DNA of 64,000 bases from Nocardia transvalensis (GCF_015477765.1 NZ_JADLQQ010000003.1:434001-498000); one strand, 5' to 3'. Positions 33,808 to 42,511 are shown, counted from the stretch's first letter. A program made the numbers and translations. The notes: generated by a model not told the origin, from the sequence alone.

Positions 33808-33832
33808 AATCAATATTGATTATGATCAACCC
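33808..33832 (+). promoter_or_regulatory. AT-rich palindrome and -10 box of a leaderless citrate-synthase promoter
   Basis: AATCAATATTGATT (33808-33821) is a perfect 14-bp palindrome in otherwise GC-rich DNA. It abuts TATGAT (33821-33826), a good -10 hexamer that would place transcription start at about the GTG itself (33833). No Shine-Dalgarno precedes that GTG, consistent with a leaderless message. A protein on the palindrome would block the polymerase. Confidence 0.65.
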
Positions 33833-35020
33833 GTGCAGTCGGAATGGATCGATTCCTCCGCCGCCGCGGACCGACTGGGTGTGAAGCCCGCAACGCTCTA
33901 CGCCTACGTCAGCCGCGGTATCCTGCGCCGACGGTACGATCCGCAACGGCGGCGCAGCCTGTTCGATCCGGAGGAGGTCGAGCGGCTGGCCCGGCGCGGC
34001 CGCCCGCGCCGCAAGCCGGCGCCCACCGAGGTCGTGGTCGAATCACGAGTCACCACACTGGGTTCTGATCGGCCGTTCTATCGCGGTCGCGATGCCCTCA
34101 CCCTCGCCGAGACGCACAGCTTCGAGGCGGTCGCCGAATGGCTGTGGAGTGGCGAGCTGTGCGACGCCGGCCCCTGGCGGTCGCGTCCGGAGGCCGTCGC
34201 GGCGGCGCGGGCGGCCCAGCGGCGCCTGCCCGCCGATCTGCTCTCGCTGGACCGGTTGCAGATCGTCGTCACCGCCATGGCCGTCACCGACCCGCTGCGG
34301 TTCCATCGCGAACCGGAGGCGGTGGTGGTGACCTCTCGCGCGTTGATTGCGGGCATGATCGAGGCGTTGCCGGCTCGGTCGAAGCCGTTGGATCGCACCA
34401 GCGCGGCCGTGCTGTGGTCCCGGCTGGCCGCCCGCCCACCGACCACCGCCGAGGAGCTGAAACTGCTGGAGACGGCCATGGTTCTGCTGGCCGACCACGA
34501 ATTGGCCGCGTCCACCTTCGCCGCCCGGGTCGCCGCGTCGGTGCGGGCCGATCCGTATGCGGTCGTGAGCACCGGCCTCGGCGTGGTGGGCGGTCCCATG
34601 CACGGTGGTGCGTCACTGGCGGTGGAACGCATGCTCGCCGAAATCTCCGATCCCGCAGACGTTCCCCGCGTAATCGGCGAGCGGCTGCGCCGGGGGGAGC
34701 ACATACCCGGCGCCGGTCATGCCGTTTACCGTTCCGGCGATGCCCGCGGCACCCGGCTCCTGGATCTCCTTCGTCGACTGAGCCCGGGACACCCGAAAGT
34801 TATTGTGGCCGAGCGCATTCTGGTCGAGTTGCAGATGCGACGCCTGCCCGCCTACAACATTGACTTCCCGCTGGCTGTGTTTACCACGATGTTCGATATG
34901 CCGCTCGGATCCGGTGAAACCGTCTTCGCCGTCGCCCGTACCGCCGGTTGGCTGGCGCATGCTCTGGAGGAATACCGAACCCGGACTCGGTTCCGCCCTC
35001 GTGCCATCACACCGCGGTAA
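33833..35020 (+). CDS. Citrate synthase family protein with N-terminal helix-turn-helix
   Basis: This protein has 395 residues. Residues 1-50 form a MerR/excisionase-like DNA-binding motif (SAAADRLGVKPATLYAYVSRGIL, read as two helices, then RRRSLFDPEEVERL). The rest is citrate synthase: GGPMHGGASLAVE and PGAGHAVYRSGDARG (catalytic and oxaloacetate His) and YNIDFPLAVF with the catalytic Asp. It could condense acetyl- or propionyl-CoA with oxaloacetate and may bind its own promoter palindrome (inference). GTG 33833 follows the leaderless promoter. Confidence 0.85.
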   Translation: MQSEWIDSSAAADRLGVKPATLYAYVSRGILRRRYDPQRRRSLFDPEEVERLARRGRPRRKPAPTEVVVESRVTTLGSDRPFYRGRDALTLAETHSFEAVAEWLWSGELCDAGPWRSRPEAVAAARAAQRRLPADLLSLDRLQIVVTAMAVTDPLRFHREPEAVVVTSRALIAGMIEALPARSKPLDRTSAAVLWSRLAARPPTTAEELKLLETAMVLLADHELAASTFAARVAASVRADPYAVVSTGLGVVGGPMHGGASLAVERMLAEISDPADVPRVIGERLRRGEHIPGAGHAVYRSGDARGTRLLDLLRRLSPGHPKVIVAERILVELQMRRLPAYNIDFPLAVFTTMFDMPLGSGETVFAVARTAGWLAHALEEYRTRTRFRPRAITPR

Positions 35021-35044
35021 GTCGGTGTAGGCACCGGGAATTCG

Positions 35045-35626
35045 TCACTTCCGGAGGTGGTGGTGGAGGAGTACGGCGAGTTGGGTGTGGGCGTCGTCGA
35101 AAGGGTGGCTGGACTTGAGGGCTCGGCTCTGGACGATTGCGCCCTCGATGGCCGAGAGCAGCAGGCCCGCCAGTGAGCAGGCGGTGGAGCGTTCTATGCC
35201 CGCGGCCACCAGGCCGTCGGCGAGGCGGGCGGTCCATTCGGTGAAGGCCTGGCCGGCGGTGGACTGTACCGCCGGATTCAGTTCGTCCAGGGCCGCGGCC
35301 ATCATGAACGATCCGTCCCGATAGTCGCTGGACTCGAGGGGGGTGCGCCAGAAGGCGAGAAGGTCGTCCAGCCACTGCTCCACGGAGGGGGCGGTCGCGA
35401 AGGCGTCGGCCGTCGTGCTCAGGTGTGAATAGACCACCCGGGACACGATCCGCGCGGCCGCCTCCACCAATTGCCCTTTGCCGGAGGGGAAGTGCTGATA
35501 CAGCGAATTGCGCGAGGCATTACTGCGTTTGAGCAGCTCACTCAGCCCGGCCGCGTGCACGCCGTGCTCCTGCACCGTGGCGATGGTGCTTGCGATCAGT
35601 CGGGCGCGCGGACCAGCGGTCGCCAT
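35045..35626 (-). CDS. TetR-family transcriptional repressor
   Basis: This 193-residue protein has the HTH in residues 22-45 (GLSELLKRSNASRNSLYQHF), with the LSELLKRSNAS...LYQHFPSGKGQLV pattern of the YcdC/TetR_C_11 group, and a helical ligand domain after. GGAGGAGC precedes ATG 35626. It is divergent from the FabH-like gene; two identical 16-bp palindromes lie between, so it should repress both. Confidence 0.92.
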   Translation of the reverse strand: MATAGPRARLIASTIATVQEHGVHAAGLSELLKRSNASRNSLYQHFPSGKGQLVEAAARIVSRVVYSHLSTTADAFATAPSVEQWLDDLLAFWRTPLESSDYRDGSFMMAAALDELNPAVQSTAGQAFTEWTARLADGLVAAGIERSTACSLAGLLLSAIEGAIVQSRALKSSHPFDDAHTQLAVLLHHHLRK

Positions 35627-35648
35627 GGAAGCTCCTCCAACCCTTGAT

Positions 35649-35699
35649 TGAACCGATCGGTTCATGTTAGATGGTGTTCGCGTGAACCGATCGGTTCAC
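35649..35699. promoter_or_regulatory. Twin TetR operators between the divergent tetR and fabH-like genes
   Basis: TGAACCGATCGGTTCA occurs at 35649-35664 and again at 35683-35698. The second copy extends to 18 bp (GTGAACCGATCGGTTCAC). Centres are 34 bp apart, about three helical turns, which favours cooperative dimer binding on one face. Confidence 0.93.
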
Positions 35700-35713
35700 C
35701 TGGAGAGGATGTC

Positions 35714-36751
35714 GTGCCCACCCCAATCGCCACCGCCACCCCGGTCACCCATGCCGCCCCCCTCGGTCTGGGGGTGTACCGACCCCGCCGGGTCGTGCCC
35801 AATGCCGAGATCGTCGACCGGATCAATTCCTCCGACGAGTGGATTCGCACCCGGTCCGGTATCGCCGCCCGCCGGTGGGCCGACCCGGACGAAACGATCG
35901 TCGGCATGAGCACCGCCGCCGCCCGCGACGCCCTCGCCGCCGCCGGTGTGGCGGCCGAGCAGATCGACGCGGTGGTGCTGGCCACGTCCTCGCAGATGGT
36001 GCTGGGACCGTCGGCGGGCGCGGTGGTGGCCACCGAACTCGGGATGCACGACACCGCCGCCTTCGACGTCTCGGCCGGATGCGCGGGCTTCTGCTACGCG
36101 CTCGCCAACGCCGCCAACCTGATTCGCGCGGGTCAGGCGGGCCATGTCCTGGTGATCGGCGTGGAGCGGCTCTCGGATCTGCTCGACCCGGCCGACCGCA
36201 GCTGCGCGTTCATCTTCGCCGACGGTGCGGGCGCGGTGGTCGTAGGACCCGCCGAATCGGAGGGCATCGGGCCGGTCGCCTGGGGTTCGGACGGCAGCCA
36301 GACCGCGGCGATCAAGCAGGACAAGGATTTTCAGCAATACTTCGCCGAGGTCGCCGCGGCCGAGGCGAGCGGCGGTACCTCGGTGCGCCCCTACATCCGG
36401 ATGAACGGCCAGGCGGTATTCCGCTGGGCCGTCACATTTTTGGAGAAGGCGTGCCGCGACGCCCTGGACCGCGCCGGTGTGACCGTCGAGGACCTGGATG
36501 CCTTCGTCCCGCACCAGGCCAATATCCGCATCACCGACGCCCTGGTCCGGGCCCTGGGAATTCCCGACACCGTCGCCATCGCCCGCGACATCGTCGAAAC
36601 CGGCAACACCAGCGCCGCCTCGATCCCGATGGCCATGGAACAACTCCTCCGCTCCGGCGACGCCCGCCCCGGCGACACCGCCCTGCTGCTCGGCTTCGGC
36701 GCAGGCCTGGCCTACGCGGGCCAGGTGGTGCGTCTCCCGGCCATCGCATGA
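35714..36751 (+). CDS. 3-oxoacyl-ACP synthase III-like protein (FabH family)
   Basis: This 345-residue thiolase-fold enzyme has all three catalytic residues: Cys in DVSAGCAGFCYAL, His in VPHQANIRI, Asn in ETGNTSAASIP. It would condense an acyl-CoA starter with malonyl-ACP, or act in a specialised ketone or ester route. GTG 35714 has GGAGAGGA five bases upstream, past the second operator, and is preferred to the start inside the operator. Expression should rise when the TetR ligand is present. Confidence 0.9.
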   Translation: MPTPIATATPVTHAAPLGLGVYRPRRVVPNAEIVDRINSSDEWIRTRSGIAARRWADPDETIVGMSTAAARDALAAAGVAAEQIDAVVLATSSQMVLGPSAGAVVATELGMHDTAAFDVSAGCAGFCYALANAANLIRAGQAGHVLVIGVERLSDLLDPADRSCAFIFADGAGAVVVGPAESEGIGPVAWGSDGSQTAAIKQDKDFQQYFAEVAAAEASGGTSVRPYIRMNGQAVFRWAVTFLEKACRDALDRAGVTVEDLDAFVPHQANIRITDALVRALGIPDTVAIARDIVETGNTSAASIPMAMEQLLRSGDARPGDTALLLGFGAGLAYAGQVVRLPAIA

Positions 36752-36790
36752 GGCCGCGAAGGCTCAATTGTTCCCCTCGGGAACCGGCGG

Positions 36791-36970
36791 CTACGGCATT
36801 GCGGGTTGCGCCAGGCCGTAGATGACGTCGTTGGCGGCGATCTCGTCGAAATCCCAGTGCAAGTCGCGACCCGGTTCCGCGGACACGGGCACGAAAGGTG
36901 CTGCCATCAGCACGCCGCACACCGCGACCATGGATCCCCACCGCCATACGACGGTGCCTTTCCGCACCAT
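36791..36970 (-). CDS. Small secreted hypothetical protein
   Basis: This 59-residue precursor has a basic start (MVRKGTVVWRW), a hydrophobic core (VAVCGVLMAAPFVPVSA) and an AXA-type cleavage site, leaving about 33 mature residues ending QPAMP. GGGGAGGA abuts an ATG at 36976, while the next ATG (36970) is six bases from it; the second is the better start. No family recognised. Between 36977 and 37136 I see no gene. Confidence 0.55.
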   Translation of the reverse strand: MVRKGTVVWRWGSMVAVCGVLMAAPFVPVSAEPGRDLHWDFDEIAANDVIYGLAQPAMP

Positions 36971-37136
36971 CGCCATTCCTCCCCGTGCGGTACCGGAGTC
37001 GCCACCCCGACACCCGGAACAACCCGACTGTACCTATCGACCGCGGCCCGGGATGTCGATATGGCGCGGCGGGCGTCGACGTTTCAGGTGAGGATGGGTC
37101 ATCCGGGCGCATCCCGCGATATCGAGCAAGGGGCCG

Positions 37137-37532
37137 ATGATGAAGTACGTGATCATGATTCACTCCAACCCGCAGCCGTGGGGGCATCCGACCTCCGACT
37201 ATCTGCCCGAGTATCGGGACATGACGCAGGCGGAGCGGGATCGGGTGAACTCCGAGTTCGAGAAGTTTCTCGGGGAGTTGCACGAGAAGGGGGAATTGAT
37301 CACGGGGGAGGCGCTCGGGGCGCCGGAATCGTCGCGGCTGTACCGGTGGGGTGATGGGAAGCCGCTGGTCACCGACGGTCCGTACTCGGAGGCCAAGGAA
37401 CATTTGGCCGGATTCTTCCTGATCGATGTGGAGAGCCGGGCCCGAGCCGAGGAGGTCGCCGCGCGGTTCGCCGGTCCGGGGGAGACCGTCGAGTTGCGGC
37501 CCACCATGTGGCCGGGCGGCGACGACCAGTGA
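37137..37532 (+). CDS. DGPF/YCII-domain protein, partner of the ECF42 sigma gene
   Basis: This protein has 131 residues. The family segment is DGPYSEAKEHLAGFFLIDV, plus VIMIHSNPQ at the N-terminus. DGPF proteins are the standard neighbours of ECF42 sigma factors and are proposed to sense or modify a ligand; their chemistry is unknown. Its TGA overlaps the sigma gene's GTG by four bases (GTGA). Confidence 0.88.
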   Translation: MMKYVIMIHSNPQPWGHPTSDYLPEYRDMTQAERDRVNSEFEKFLGELHEKGELITGEALGAPESSRLYRWGDGKPLVTDGPYSEAKEHLAGFFLIDVESRARAEEVAARFAGPGETVELRPTMWPGGDDQ

Positions 37533-38776
37533 GCACCTCGGTGGTGCAGGACGTGTGGCGGCGCGAGTCGCCGCACGTCCTCGCCGCCCTGCTGCGCAGG
37601 CACGGCGATCTCGGCGACTGCGAGGATGCGGCGCAGGAGGCGGCCGAAGCGGCGGCGCGGCAATGGGATCGCGAGGGTGTGCCCGACAATCCGCGCGGCT
37701 GGCTCATCCGGGTCGCCTCGCGACGGCTGATCGACCGGGTGCGTGCCGACCGCGCGCGGGCGGGCCGGGAGGAGGCGGTCGCGGTCGCGCAGCCCGGTGA
37801 TGCATACGTGATGCCGTCGGCCGATCAGGCGTGCCACACCGAGGGTGATGACACCGTGCAGTTGTTCCTCCTGTGCTGTCATCCGAGTCTGAGCCGCTCG
37901 TCGCAGGTCGCCCTGACGCTGCACGCTGTCGCCGGTCTCGGTACCGCCCAGATCGCCGCGGCGTATCTGGTGCCGGAACGCACCATGGCACAGCGGCTTA
38001 CCCGTGCGCGGGCCACGCTGCGGGCCGCGGGGGCGGTATTCGAGCTTCCGACAGCGGCCGAGTTGCCGGTGCGCATCGCCGCGGTGCTCGATGCCTGCCA
38101 CCTGCTGTTTACCGAGGGGCACACGCGCTCCGCCGGTGGCGCGCTGGTGGATTCGGGCCTGGCCGAGGAAGCCATCCGCCTCACCCGGCAGCTGCACGCG
38201 GCGATCCCGGACCACGACGAAATCGCCGGGGCCTTGGCCCTGATGCTGCTCACACACGCCCGCGCGGGCGCGCGCACCGACGGCGGCAACCTGGTGCCGC
38301 TGGCCGAACAGGACCGCTCCCGATGGGATCGGCAGCTGATCGCGGAAGGAGTGCGCATCCTCGAGCGCGTCCTGCCGCGCGGGCACGTCGGCAGATTCCA
38401 GCTGCAGGCCGCGATCGCCGCCGTGCACGCCGAGGCCCCCGCCTCGGAGGAGACCGATTGGCGGCAGATCAGCCTGCTCTACGGCATGCTCGCGCGAGTG
38501 GCGCCCAGCCCGATCGTGACGCTCAACCGGGCGGTCGCGGTCGGCATGGCGCTCGGCCCGGAGGCCGGTTTGGCCCTCGTCGATCCGCTGCTCGACGACC
38601 CGGCCATGCTGCGGCACCACCGAACCCACGCCGTGCGCGCCCACCTCCTGGAGATGGCGGGTGACCCAGTGGCCGCACTCGACAGCTACCGCCGGGCCGC
38701 CCGCCTCACCGCGAGCAGGCCCGAACAGCGCTACCTCAATTCTCGAATACGCCGCCTGGATGCTGTCGATCCCTGA
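37529..38776 (+). CDS. ECF sigma factor of the ECF42 group with TPR-like C-terminal extension
   Basis: This protein has 415 residues. Region 2 (DLGDCEDAAQEAAEAAARQW) and region 4 (TAQIAAAYLVPERTMAQRL) are in the first 180. The remaining 230 residues form the helical extension of this group, with ALDACHLLFTEGHT and LYGMLARVAPSPIVTLNRAV. ECF42 members have no classical anti-sigma; the extension is needed for activity. GTG 37529 is set by the GTGA overlap with the DGPF gene, so both are made together. It is convergent with the DUF1330 gene. Confidence 0.9.
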   Translation: MSTSVVQDVWRRESPHVLAALLRRHGDLGDCEDAAQEAAEAAARQWDREGVPDNPRGWLIRVASRRLIDRVRADRARAGREEAVAVAQPGDAYVMPSADQACHTEGDDTVQLFLLCCHPSLSRSSQVALTLHAVAGLGTAQIAAAYLVPERTMAQRLTRARATLRAAGAVFELPTAAELPVRIAAVLDACHLLFTEGHTRSAGGALVDSGLAEEAIRLTRQLHAAIPDHDEIAGALALMLLTHARAGARTDGGNLVPLAEQDRSRWDRQLIAEGVRILERVLPRGHVGRFQLQAAIAAVHAEAPASEETDWRQISLLYGMLARVAPSPIVTLNRAVAVGMALGPEAGLALVDPLLDDPAMLRHHRTHAVRAHLLEMAGDPVAALDSYRRAARLTASRPEQRYLNSRIRRLDAVDP

Positions 38777-38779
38777 GGG

Positions 38780-39127
38780 CTACTGGCCGGACAGGGCCTC
38801 CCGCACGGCTTTTGCGCTGTCAGCCGGGGAGTAGTCGTCGGGGACGCCCTCGACCAGGATGATGTCACCGTCGATGTGGCGCGAGCGCAGCGGTGCGATC
38901 TCCTGGTAGGCGGGCGAGTCCCACCAGGCCCGCGCCTCGGCGATCCCGGGAAAGCCGATCACCACGACGCTCCCGGGCCAGCTACCCTCCTTCACCTCGT
39001 GCCGCGTCATATGCACGAGAAAGCGGCCACCGTACGGCTCGAAGGTGGCGGGGATGCGCTCGATGTACTCGGCGATCTCCGGGTGCGGGTCAGCCTCCTG
39101 CAGATGGGCAATGGCATAGGCGGTCAT
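38780..39127 (-). CDS. DUF1330 family protein
   Basis: This 115-residue protein of the dimeric alpha/beta-barrel fold has IAEYIERIPATFEPYGGRFL and VVVIGFPGIAEARAWWDSPAY as family signatures. The function of the family is unknown; the fold often binds small aromatic or heme-like ligands. AGGAT precedes the ATG only weakly. Confidence 0.85.
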   Translation of the reverse strand: MTAYAIAHLQEADPHPEIAEYIERIPATFEPYGGRFLVHMTRHEVKEGSWPGSVVVIGFPGIAEARAWWDSPAYQEIAPLRSRHIDGDIILVEGVPDDYSPADSAKAVREALSGQ

Positions 39128-39665
39128 GGCATCCTCCGGTCGATCGCGCTTCGTTACGCCGCGATCATGGCATGCACCCGAAACCCCGGTCGATTACCTG
39201 TCGAGTAAGCAACCCGCTGCACACGTGTAGGGTCTCAAAACTCGTGGCATGTGCTGGTGGGCTGACCTCGGTGTTTCCGGTTTGCCTCAGGTCTTCGCGG
39301 CGAGGGTTTGTCTCAGTTCGATGGCATTTCCTCGGGACAGTGAGTTGGTCGGCGGCATTCGGGATCTGATGGCGTCGAGGACATTTAGGCCAAGTGGCGT
39401 CAGTGCCGCGCGGCCCCCGGCCGCTGCCCGGGGTGCGCGTGAAGCCGTCGACGACGACGCCGCCATTCACCGCGCGGTGCTGTCCAGCGACAATCCCGCG
39501 GAAGCCATGGCTCGACGGAGGACCACACATCGCGACAGAACGGGCACGGGCCGTCAGCCTCTACGCCAAGGCAAAGCGGTAATGAGCGCGGTGTCTCGAA
39601 TTGTCCTCTGGCGGAGGAAGAAACGAGGCCGCCGATTGTCGGTAGCACCTGCCATCATGCACGCT
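39128..39665. other. Intergenic stretch without a recognisable gene
   Basis: The 538 bases between the DUF1330 gene and the DUF6461-like gene contain several open frames, but none has a convincing start, ribosome site or known family. Frames around 39395-39580 look like remnants of coding DNA, without an identifiable origin. Confidence 0.4.
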
Positions 39666-40340
39666 ATGACAACTTCCGACCCCTTGGCCCCATTCCAGTG
39701 GCTCCTCACTCACGACGGCCGTCACTGCCCGCTGGACGAGATCTACACCGTGGCCTTCTTCCGCGGGCTCAAGCCGTCGGAGGTGGTGCGCCGCTTCAGC
39801 CGCGGCGAGGACCACGGCCAGGAATCGAGCTTCGATGAGCTCATGGAGCAGGCCACCGAGAACGCCTCCATATCCGGCGGATCCGGGGGAGGCACCGTGG
39901 GTGTCGTGCAGGTCGGTGAGTGGAGCGTGGCCATCGAGCCGATGGGGTGGATGGCCACGCTCCACGATGTCCTGGCCGAATTGTCGCGTGATTGTGAGGT
40001 ACTGGCCATCACTCGCCACGACTACGCCGAGGCCAGCTTCGCGTACGCGATCGACGGCACGATTGTCACGGGGTACAAACCCTTGGATTGCCCCTACCTT
40101 CGACACGGCTCCGAGCCCGACCGGCTCAACGGGTTCATGCGGGAACTCGGCATGGCGGTGGACAGGTGGGACGACGAGAACGATCGCGACGACGAGTACG
40201 ACTGGGACGACGAGGACGACAGCGACTACTTCTCTGCCCTGCCGAGTGCTTTCGCCTTGGCCGCGAAGCTCACCCAAGTGCGGTTCATCCCGGAAATCCT
40301 CGATCGTGCGATGCTCGTCGGACCCGTCGCGTACAGGTGA
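39666..40340 (+). CDS. DUF6461-like protein with acidic Asp-rich segment
   Basis: This 224-residue protein resembles DUF6461 proteins found in actinomycetes (YTVAFFRGLKPSEVVRRF, VGVVQVGEWSVAIEPMGWM, LAITRHDYAEASFAYAIDG). A strongly acidic run (DDENDRDDEYDWDDEDDSD) lies at about 168-186. Function unknown. ATG 39666 is chosen; ATG 39657 is three codons earlier, and neither has a clear Shine-Dalgarno. It is convergent with dnaB, with a long stem-loop between. Confidence 0.68.
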   Translation: MTTSDPLAPFQWLLTHDGRHCPLDEIYTVAFFRGLKPSEVVRRFSRGEDHGQESSFDELMEQATENASISGGSGGGTVGVVQVGEWSVAIEPMGWMATLHDVLAELSRDCEVLAITRHDYAEASFAYAIDGTIVTGYKPLDCPYLRHGSEPDRLNGFMRELGMAVDRWDDENDRDDEYDWDDEDDSDYFSALPSAFALAAKLTQVRFIPEILDRAMLVGPVAYR

Positions 40341-40365
40341 TCGTCAAGTAGCCGCAGCGACGAGT

Positions 40366-40425
40366 ACGGAATCTCAGAACCATGGCGGATCCGCCACGTC
40401 ACCGCCACTCATTCTGAGATTCCGT
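40366..40425. terminator. Long stem-loop between convergent DUF6461-like and dnaB genes
   Basis: The perfect 14-bp arms ACGGAATCTCAGAA (40366-40379) and TTCTGAGATTCCGT (40412-40425) enclose 32 bases containing the 12-bp palindrome GGCGGATCCGCC (40384-40395). It lies 29 bases past the dnaB stop and 26 past the other gene's stop, so it may terminate both. Confidence 0.75.
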
Positions 40426-40454
40426 CACGAGTTCCGAGACCCTACAACACGCCG

Positions 40455-41834
40455 CTATCCGCGTGCCATGTCCACGAATCGGCTCAGGTGCAGCTGGTGG
40501 GCGACGGTGATTGTGGCGGTTGGGCCGTTGCGGTGTTTGCCGAGGATGAGGTCGGCTTCGCCGCCGCGGGGGTCGTCGCGTTCGAATGCGTCGGGGCGGT
40601 GCAGCAGGATGACCATGTCGGCGTCCTGTTCCAGCGAACCGGATTCGCGGAGGTCGGAGACCATGGGGCGCTTGTCGGTTCGTTGTTCGGGGCCACGGTT
40701 CAGCTGGCTGATGGCGACCACCGGGACCTCGAGTTCCTTCGCCAGCAGTTTGAGGCTTCGGGAGAATTCCGAGACTTCCTGCTGACGGGATTCGACCTTC
40801 TTGCCGGAGGTCATCAGCTGCAGGTAGTCGACCACGACGAGGCGTAGATCATGACGTTGCTTGAGCCGCCGGGCCTTGGCCCGGATCTCCATCATCGTCA
40901 TATTCGGTGAATCGTCCACGAACAGCGGCGCCTCGCTGATCTCGCTCATCCGCCGAGCCAGCCGAGTCCAGTCGTCATCGCTCATTCGCCCCGACCGCAT
41001 ATCCCCCAGCTTGATCTTCGCCTCCGCCGACAGCAGACGCATCACGATCTCGGTCCGGCTCATTTCCAGCGAGAAAATCACACTCGCCAAACCGTGCTTG
41101 ATCGACGCACTGCGCATGAAATCCATTCCCAGCGTCGATTTACCGACACCGGGCCGGGCCGCGACGATGATCATCTGGCCGGGGTGGAGGCCGTTGGTGA
41201 TTTCGTCGAGTTCGGTGAAGCCGGTGGGGACGCCCAGGGACATGCCGCCGCGGCTGGCGATGGAGTCGATCTCGTCCATCGTGGGCTGCAGCAGTTCCTC
41301 GAGGGGGAGGAAGTCGTCGCTGGAGCGGCGCTCGGTGACCTCGTAGATCTCGGCCTGGGCGCGGTCGACGACCTCGGCGACGTCCTGGCCGTCGGCGCCG
41401 GCGTAGCCGTATTGGACGATGCGCGTGCCGGCTTCGACGAGGCGGCGCAGGATCGCCTTCTCCGCAACGATTTCCGCGTAGTAGGAGGCGTTGGCGGCGG
41501 TCGGGACGGTCTGGGTGAGGGTGACCAGATAGGGCGGGCCGCCGATGCGCTTGAGTTCGCCGCGCCGGTCCAGGGCGGCGGCGACGGTGACCGGGTCGGC
41601 GGGCTCGCCGCGGCCGTAGAGGTCCAGGATGGCGTCGAAGACCGCCTGGTGGGCGGGTCGGTAGAAATCGCCCGGGCGGATGACCTCGACGACGTCGGCG
41701 ATGGCATCCTTGGACAGCAGCATGCCGCCCAGCACCGACTGCTCGGCGGCCATATCGTGCGGGGGCTGGCGACCGAAGTCCTCACCGGGCGTGTCGGAGT
41801 AGTCCGAGTGTCCGCGATCATCGACGACTGCCAC
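40455..41834 (-). CDS. dnaB: Replicative DNA helicase DnaB
   Basis: This 459-residue helicase has the N-terminal DnaB domain (PPHDMAAEQSVLGGML), Walker A in AARPGVGKSTLGMDF, Walker B in LVVVDYLQLM, SQLNRGPEQRTDKRP and the arginine-finger-containing C-terminus. It forms the hexamer that unwinds DNA at the fork. The mycobacterial DnaB often has an intein at the P-loop; here the P-loop is uninterrupted. GTG 41834 gives VAVVDDRGHSD; the frame extends to 41936 without homology. It is downstream of the ribosomal-protein operon. Confidence 0.96.
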   Translation of the reverse strand: MAVVDDRGHSDYSDTPGEDFGRQPPHDMAAEQSVLGGMLLSKDAIADVVEVIRPGDFYRPAHQAVFDAILDLYGRGEPADPVTVAAALDRRGELKRIGGPPYLVTLTQTVPTAANASYYAEIVAEKAILRRLVEAGTRIVQYGYAGADGQDVAEVVDRAQAEIYEVTERRSSDDFLPLEELLQPTMDEIDSIASRGGMSLGVPTGFTELDEITNGLHPGQMIIVAARPGVGKSTLGMDFMRSASIKHGLASVIFSLEMSRTEIVMRLLSAEAKIKLGDMRSGRMSDDDWTRLARRMSEISEAPLFVDDSPNMTMMEIRAKARRLKQRHDLRLVVVDYLQLMTSGKKVESRQQEVSEFSRSLKLLAKELEVPVVAISQLNRGPEQRTDKRPMVSDLRESGSLEQDADMVILLHRPDAFERDDPRGGEADLILGKHRNGPTATITVAHQLHLSRFVDMARG

Positions 41835-42450
41835 CAGACTCGACCGTCCTCTCTCATCACACCCGGTGTCGACGGTATCGACCACTCGTTGTACGCCCGG
41901 GGTACGACACGTTCGAATTCCGTACGACCGCCCCACCGGATGCGCACCAGCTCAGAGGCGGTGTCGCAGCAAACCGATGGTGCGCTCGGAAAGGCTCACG
42001 AAAACGCGTCGTTCGGGGCGCCGGAGTGCGACACCGGGAAGAACCTAAGGGACCGAACTGGGGACTACCAAACCGTGGTGTGCACACGCCTGTGGATAAA
42101 CTGGGGACTGTTCACCTGCTGTTGTGCAGCCCCTGTGCATTACCTGGGGAAAACCGACTCGGTAATACCAATTTCCACTGGTAGGCGCGGATTTTCATGG
42201 ATGCCCACATGTGGATCGATTGCGCATCGGCGTGTCTTTCGAGATGAACAGCCGGGCGTGTTGGGTTAACAGTGCTCTCCCGGGTTATGGCCTGGATCAC
42301 ATTACGGGTGGTTGGTTTGGAAAGTTGTCCCCAAACAGTCCCGAGCTGGGGTTAAACCTCGCGGCCATAATCAACCATGCGGTCTGTTGATAGCTGGGCG
42401 CGGAATAGCTAATAAATAGTTACCCCCGAATTTTGCCCACACGGGCGCAG
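41835..42450 (-). other. Long intergenic region upstream of dnaB with DnaA-box-like sites
   Basis: The 616 bases lack a gene. TGTGGATAA (42091-42099) is a perfect DnaA box on the minus strand. TTGTCCCCA (42325-42333) and TGTGGATCG (42210-42218) are near matches. The part around 42370-42425 is AT-richer (ATAGCTAATAAATAG). It includes the dnaB promoter; a DnaA-binding role is a possibility only. Confidence 0.45.
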
Positions 42451-42490
42451 CCGAAGGCCACCCTCGTGGAGATACGAAGGTGGCCTTCGG
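42451..42490 (-). terminator. Terminator of the rpsF-ssb-rpsR-rplI operon
   Basis: A 12-bp perfect stem is formed by CCGAAGGCCACC (42451-42462) and GGTGGCCTTCGG (42479-42490) with a 16-base loop, 21 bases past the rplI stop on the minus strand. There is no strong T-tract. Confidence 0.8.
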
Positions 42491-42511
42491 CGATGCGTCA
42501 GCGGCGTGCCG

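Noticed and set aside
39249..39640. Possible remnant transposase or hypothetical gene before the DUF6461-like gene
   Set aside because: No recognisable motif, start or ribosome site in any frame.
40455..41834. Intein in dnaB, as seen in some mycobacteria
   Set aside because: The P-loop and DYLQLM regions are continuous and the protein has normal length.
41835..42450. Calling the dnaB upstream region oriC
   Set aside because: Only one perfect DnaA box is visible and neither dnaA nor dnaN is present.
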